DNA of 64,000 nucleotides from Gordonia lacunae (GTDB lineage: Bacteria > Actinomycetota > Actinomycetes > Mycobacteriales > Mycobacteriaceae). The first letter of the stretch is position 1, and each line of letters begins with the position of its first letter. Under the pieces are notes generated by a model that saw only the letters and a program-made list of their open reading frames with translations, was not told the DNA's origin and did not search any database. Positions 59,814 to 64,000 of the stretch are shown here, in pieces. The stretch covers positions 1 through 64,000 of the forward strand of contig NZ_NGFO01000021.1 of NCBI RefSeq assembly GCF_002149015.1. Reading direction: 5' to 3'. Made by a program: the position numbers and the translations under genes.

Positions 59814-60132
59814 GTTCCCGACGGCCGCGAGCGGCCGGTGCCCCGATCGACCCGGCTGATGGCTCCCGGAACGATATGATCGTCGTTGCCGGAGTCGACT
59901 CGCTCGCCGGTGCGATCGGCATGACCGGTACGGTTACGGCAGTGGGAACGAGGCGCGACGTGACACCGATGCTCACGATCTCGCGCCGAGAACTACCCGG
60001 CCGCACAAGTCATGTAGATTCGACCGGCCATCGCGGCGAAAGCCGACGGGCATCGTCCCGAGCGGTTCCGACGGTTCCGAGGACGCGGTTGACGACTACG
60101 CGGTTGGCACTGACGACGACGAAGGAGAAGTG
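59814..60132 (+). promoter_or_regulatory. Intergenic region before garA
   Basis: This 319-base gap has no convincing gene; a 108-codon open frame overlaps the garA start and has no typical features. TATGAT at 59875-59880 is a good -10 match without an obvious -35 box, and TAGATT at 60013-60018 is another candidate. garA is therefore likely to have its own promoter. Confidence 0.35.
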
Positions 60133-60582
60133 GTGAGCGAAAACGACAGGGACTTCGAGGCGCCGGTGGAGACCACATCGGTGTTCCGGGAGGAGTTCAT
60201 CAACGAACTCGACGCCGGGACCAGCACCTCGAGTGAGCCGGCCGACACGGGGGTCGAGCGACTCGCTCCCGGGACCGCGCTGCTTGTCGTGAAGCGAGGA
60301 CCCAACGCCGGGTCGCGGTTCCTCCTCGACCAGCCGACCACCTCGGCCGGCCGGCACCCCGACAGCGACATCTTCCTCGACGACGTGACAGTCAGCCGTC
60401 GTCACGCCGAGTTCCGTCTCGGCGACAACGAGTTTCAGGTCGTCGACGTGGGCAGCCTGAACGGCACGTACGTCAACCGGGAGCCGGTCGACACCGCGTC
60501 GCTGAGCAACGGCGACGAGGTCCAGATCGGCAAGTTCCGCCTGGTCTTCCTCAGCGGCCCCCGCGACGAAGCAGACGCCTGA
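60133..60582 (+). CDS. garA: FHA-domain regulator GarA (OdhI)
   Basis: GarA binds 2-oxoglutarate dehydrogenase and glutamate-metabolism enzymes and is switched by PknB/PknG phosphorylation. The 149-residue protein has the ETTSVF phosphorylation motif (Thr14, Thr15) near the N terminus and an FHA domain (~50-140: SAGRHPDSDIFLDDVTVSRR, GSLNGTYVN). The second of two adjacent GTG codons (60133) has the better spacing to GAAGGAG, so it is taken as the start. Confidence 0.95.
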   Translation: MSENDRDFEAPVETTSVFREEFINELDAGTSTSSEPADTGVERLAPGTALLVVKRGPNAGSRFLLDQPTTSAGRHPDSDIFLDDVTVSRRHAEFRLGDNEFQVVDVGSLNGTYVNREPVDTASLSNGDEVQIGKFRLVFLSGPRDEADA

Positions 60583-60587
60583 CACCC

Positions 60588-61310
60588 GTGACGGCGTCCA
60601 CGGCCCCCCGCGGCGAAGGATCGATGTCGATCGGCACGGTCCTCGCCCAATTGCGTGATGACTTTCCCGACATCACGATCTCGAAGATCCGATTCTTGGA
60701 GTCGGAGGGTCTGGTGACCCCGGAACGGGCACCGTCGGGGTATCGGCGGTTCAGCCAAGCAGACTGCGATCGGTTGCGCTTCGTGCTGACCGCCCAGCGG
60801 GATCGGTATCTCCCGCTCAAGGTGATCAAGGAACAACTCGACGCGATCGACAACGGGAACGGCGGCTTCGGTCCCGGCGGTACGCGGGTGCTGTCCGCGG
60901 CGCGTGGGACCGTGGCGCCGGCCACCGATTTCGGTGCGCGCGCCGGGCGCGTCTCGCGTGAGTCGCTGATCGAACGCACCGGAGTGGATTCGGCTTTCGT
61001 CACCGAACTCCAGCGCAACGGTCTGCTGATCGCCGGGCCCGCCGGCTTCTTCGACGAGGACGCGGTGCGGCTCGTCGAGGCGGCGGCCGCCCTCGCCAGT
61101 TACGGCTTGGAAACCCGTCATCTGCGGGCGTTCAAGGTCTCCGCGGATCGCGAGGCGGGCCTGGTCGCCCAGATCGCCAGCCCGATCGCCAAGGGCAAGG
61201 GCACGGGCGCGCGGGATCGTGCCGAGGAACTCGTACGCGAGATCGCCGCGCTGTCGGTGACCCTGCACACGCAGTTGGTCAAGGCTGCGGTCAAGGGCGC
61301 GCTGGACTGA
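60588..61310 (+). CDS. MerR-family regulator (Rv1828-like)
   Basis: The 240-residue protein has an N-terminal MerR winged helix (SIGTVLAQLRDDFPDITISK, FLESEGLVTPERAPSGYRR) and an unusual C-terminal domain with conserved hydrophobic pattern, as in M. tuberculosis Rv1828. It follows garA after five bases. DNA targets and ligand are unknown. Confidence 0.9.
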   Translation: MTASTAPRGEGSMSIGTVLAQLRDDFPDITISKIRFLESEGLVTPERAPSGYRRFSQADCDRLRFVLTAQRDRYLPLKVIKEQLDAIDNGNGGFGPGGTRVLSAARGTVAPATDFGARAGRVSRESLIERTGVDSAFVTELQRNGLLIAGPAGFFDEDAVRLVEAAAALASYGLETRHLRAFKVSADREAGLVAQIASPIAKGKGTGARDRAEELVREIAALSVTLHTQLVKAAVKGALD

Positions 61311-61471
61311 GTTCGCCGCCGCATGTCGGTGTCCGGGAGCACGCCGTGCACCGGACTGAACAGCCACGATCGTCGGAAATGCGCCGCGAGTCGGCCGCCG
61401 CTGTTCACTCAGTCGGTGTAGCGTCGAGGTCACTGAATCGAGCGCCGTACAAGGCGTCTGGGAGGTGCGAG

Positions 61472-61984
61472 ATGAGCGAGATGCGTGTGGTGGGCATCAG
61501 GGTCGAACCCCCGCAGAGCCAGCCGGTGTTGTTGCTGCGTGAGGTCGACGGCGAGCGCTACCTGCCGATTTGGATCGGACAGAGTGAGGCGGCATCGATT
61601 GCGCTGCGGCAGAAGGGGATCGAACCTCCCCGTCCCCTGACGCATGACCTGATCGTCAATCTGATCAAGGAGTTCGGGCAGACCCTGCTCGAGGTTCGGA
61701 TCGTCGACATGCAAGAGGGCACCTTCTACGCCGAGATGATCTTCACCGGCGACCTGCGCGTGTCGGCGAGACCGTCGGATTCGATCGCGGTCGCGATGCG
61801 CGCCGAGGTCCCGATCATCGCGGACGAAGAGGTGCTCGCCGAGGCCGGTCTGCTGATCCCGGACGAGGAGTCCGACGACGCGCCCGAGGCGCAGGCCGAA
61901 GAGGTCAAAGAGGACGAGGTCGAGAAGTTCAAGGAGTTCCTCGACAACGTGTCCCCGGACGACTTCAAGGCGAGCGGGGCCTGA
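61472..61984 (+). CDS. Bifunctional-nuclease (BFN/DUF151) family protein
   Basis: The 170-residue protein has the DUF151 core: RVEPPQSQPVLLLREVDGER, LPIWIGQSEAASIA, LTHDLIVNLIKEFG, and RPSDSIAVAMRAEVPI. Family members have been described with DNase and RNase activity in plants, but many prokaryotic ones are untested. An acidic C-terminal tail (~125-170) follows. ATG 61472 has GGGAGGTG upstream. The order MerR-BFN-MerR is that of Rv1828-Rv1830. Confidence 0.93.
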   Translation: MSEMRVVGIRVEPPQSQPVLLLREVDGERYLPIWIGQSEAASIALRQKGIEPPRPLTHDLIVNLIKEFGQTLLEVRIVDMQEGTFYAEMIFTGDLRVSARPSDSIAVAMRAEVPIIADEEVLAEAGLLIPDEESDDAPEAQAEEVKEDEVEKFKEFLDNVSPDDFKASGA

Positions 61985-62279
61985 CCGGTCCATGCGACCG
62001 CCGGCGTACGCGTTCCGTGCCCCGGAACCGAAACTCAGATCACGGAATCGACACCGGCGGGTCACTGTTCGTCTCGATCTCAAGTTGAGGTTGAGTGTCG
62101 TGGCGAGTCGCGTTGATCCGCCGACATCCGCCGCATAGCGTCATCAGCGACATCGAGCACCGGACACGGGCCGATGAAGATGATCGGCCGACCGGAAACA
62201 GCCTGGACCGCGTACTGTGGACGTGGACGTCAGGCACCGTGGTGCGGCGTCCGATCCGAGCTTTGCGAGGGAGTCAGAA
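61985..62279 (+). promoter_or_regulatory. Intergenic region before the second MerR gene
   Basis: This 295-base gap holds CTCAAGTTGAG (62079-62089), a perfect 5-bp inverted repeat around one base, followed by a further TTGAG (62091-62095). It lies about 190 bases before the regulator start and might be a regulator site. No clear promoter boxes are visible. Confidence 0.35.
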
Positions 62280-62924
62280 GTGGGCGATCGTCCGGTCGAC
62301 AACGAAACGACGTCGAGCGACCCGTCACCCGATCGTCCGGTGGCCGAGCGCGCAGACGCCGTCCCGACCCAGGGCAGCCTCGGCGAGATCGCCCCAGGTC
62401 TGTTCCCGGACGACACCGTGCCCGACGAACTCGTCGGTTACCGCGTGCCGAGTGCGTGCCAGATCGCGGGGATCACCTACCGCCAGCTCGACTACTGGGC
62501 CCGCACATCGCTGGTCGTCCCGTCGATCCGCGGAGCGGCTGGTTCGGGCAGCCAGCGGTTGTACTCGTTCAAGGACATCCTCGTCCTCAAGATCGTGAAG
62601 CGTCTGCTCGACACCGGAATCTCCCTGCAGAACATCCGTGTCGCCGTCGACCATCTGCGCCAGCGCGGTGTCGAGGACCTCGCGCGGATCACCCTGTTCT
62701 CCGATGGCACGACGGTGTACGAGTGCACGTCGGCCGAAGAGGTCGTCGACCTGCTGCAGGGCGGGCAGGGAGTGTTCGGCATCGCGGTGAGCGGCGCGAT
62801 GCGCGAACTGACCGGCACCATCGCGGACTTCCCCGGCGAGCGAGCCGACGGCGGTGTCAGCGAGACCGCGCCCGAGGACGAACTCGCCGCGCGCCGCAAG
62901 AACCGCGCCCGTCGCACCGGCTAG
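62280..62924 (+). CDS. MerR-family regulator (Rv1830-like)
   Basis: The 214-residue protein has an acidic, disordered N terminus (~50 residues), then a MerR domain (YRVPSACQIAGITYRQLDYWA, GSGSQRLYSFKDILVLKIVKR) and a C-terminal helical part. It corresponds to Rv1830 of M. tuberculosis. GTG 62280 follows AGGGAG by six bases; an in-frame ATG at 62217 lacks a good site. Confidence 0.9.
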   Translation: MGDRPVDNETTSSDPSPDRPVAERADAVPTQGSLGEIAPGLFPDDTVPDELVGYRVPSACQIAGITYRQLDYWARTSLVVPSIRGAAGSGSQRLYSFKDILVLKIVKRLLDTGISLQNIRVAVDHLRQRGVEDLARITLFSDGTTVYECTSAEEVVDLLQGGQGVFGIAVSGAMRELTGTIADFPGERADGGVSETAPEDELAARRKNRARRTG

Positions 62925-62957
62925 TTCGCGTTCCGCGTAGACTGGCCCCGCGTCGCT

Positions 62958-63178
62958 ACGCTGCGGGAGAGCGTCGACGGCAGAGATGCCGACGGCCGCC
63001 GAAGGAGCAACACCTCTCCGTCAAACTCTCAGGCACCCAGGACCGCGGTGGTGACGACGTCTCTGGAAAGTGACGATCCGTCGTCCGCCCACGGTGAAAG
63101 GTCGTCGCGCAACGCTGCGGGGCACCGAATCTCTCAGGCGTCACATCGGCTGCGGCCGACGACATGACAGAGGGGGAG
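62958..63178 (+). promoter_or_regulatory. Tandem glycine riboswitch upstream of gcvP
   Basis: Two aptamers follow each other. The first (~62958-63072) has CTGCGGGAGAGC, GCCGAAGGAGCAA, CTCTCAGGCA and CTCTGGAAAG. The second (~63080-63178) repeats GGGGCACCGAATCTCTCAGG and ends in ATGACAGAGGGGGA. The two-aptamer glycine riboswitch normally turns on glycine cleavage when glycine is abundant. Only gcvP is downstream within the window. Confidence 0.93.
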
Positions 63179-63187
63179 GGCCAGCAA

Positions 63188-63207
63188 GCCGGTGCGTGCG
63201 CACCGGC
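63188..63207 (+). promoter_or_regulatory. Possible riboswitch expression platform hairpin
   Basis: Perfect 8-bp arms (63188-63195 and 63200-63207) with a four-base loop lie between the second aptamer and the gcvP ribosome binding region (GAGAGGTG at 63213-63220). It has no T run, so control of translation is more likely than classical termination. Confidence 0.5.
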
Positions 63208-63231
63208 GCCTGCGAGAGGTGCCCTCCACCC

Positions 63232-64000
<769 letters not shown>

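Noticed and set aside
59810-60136. 108-codon plus-strand frame between gcvH and garA
   Set aside because: Overlaps both neighbours, has no good start site and low-complexity Arg/Thr-rich sequence; more likely a regulatory gap.

Overview
The window is high-GC DNA with GTG and TTG starts, many start/stop overlaps and several apparently leaderless genes. Both ends carry gene orders known from Mycobacterium tuberculosis (around Rv1691-Rv1713 and Rv1821-Rv1832). This points to a chromosome of the order Mycobacteriales; a Gordonia-like organism is my best guess, but the genus is inference.

Region 1 (1-18.7 kb) is conserved core. It holds the 3' end of a 23S gene, 5S rRNA and a terminator, then a TPR-HAD phosphatase fusion, a small unknown protein, tlyA, nadK, recN, steA, mctB, pyrG, a Nudix hydrolase, xerD, parA, scpA, scpB, rluB, cmk, der and a small membrane protein. 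These genes serve rRNA modification, NADP and CTP synthesis, DNA repair, septation, copper handling and chromosome segregation. A tRNA-Pro(GGG) with a strong terminator closes the block.

Region 2 (18.9-56.2 kb) is accessory. Its centrepiece is a minus-strand, translationally coupled set at 22.6-27.1 kb: a chorismate mutase (PapB-like), a fused aminodeoxychorismate synthase (PapA-like), a prephenate dehydrogenase (PapC-like) and an AurF/CmlI-type diiron N-oxygenase. Together they predict chorismate -> p-aminophenylpyruvate/p-aminophenylalanine -> an N-oxygenated (nitro or nitroso) aromatic, as in the early steps to chloramphenicol and obafluorin. A GNAT acetyltransferase and a HerA-like ATPase follow. 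Upstream lie a small unknown gene, a serine recombinase with Thr in place of the catalytic Ser, and an AT-rich stretch with four copies of a 12-bp near-palindrome. The rest of the region holds hydrolases, Ogt, an F420-type reductase, a fused HadAB dehydratase, a DUF2236 oxygenase, a pyruvate oxidase, an SDR/XRE divergent pair with a perfect operator-like palindrome, a DrrAB-like exporter, a decayed serine-hydrolase fragment, a polysaccharide pyruvyl transferase, flavoenzymes, a SARP/AfsR-type activator next to 11-bp-spaced direct repeats, Mug, PPK2 and malate dehydrogenase.

Region 3 (56.3-64 kb) returns to core: secA2, pgsA, gcvH, garA, a MerR regulator, a bifunctional-nuclease-family gene, a second MerR regulator, a tandem glycine riboswitch and the start of gcvP, which runs off the window. 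GarA (FHA regulator of 2-oxoglutarate/glutamate metabolism) and the glycine cleavage genes connect carbon, nitrogen and one-carbon metabolism.
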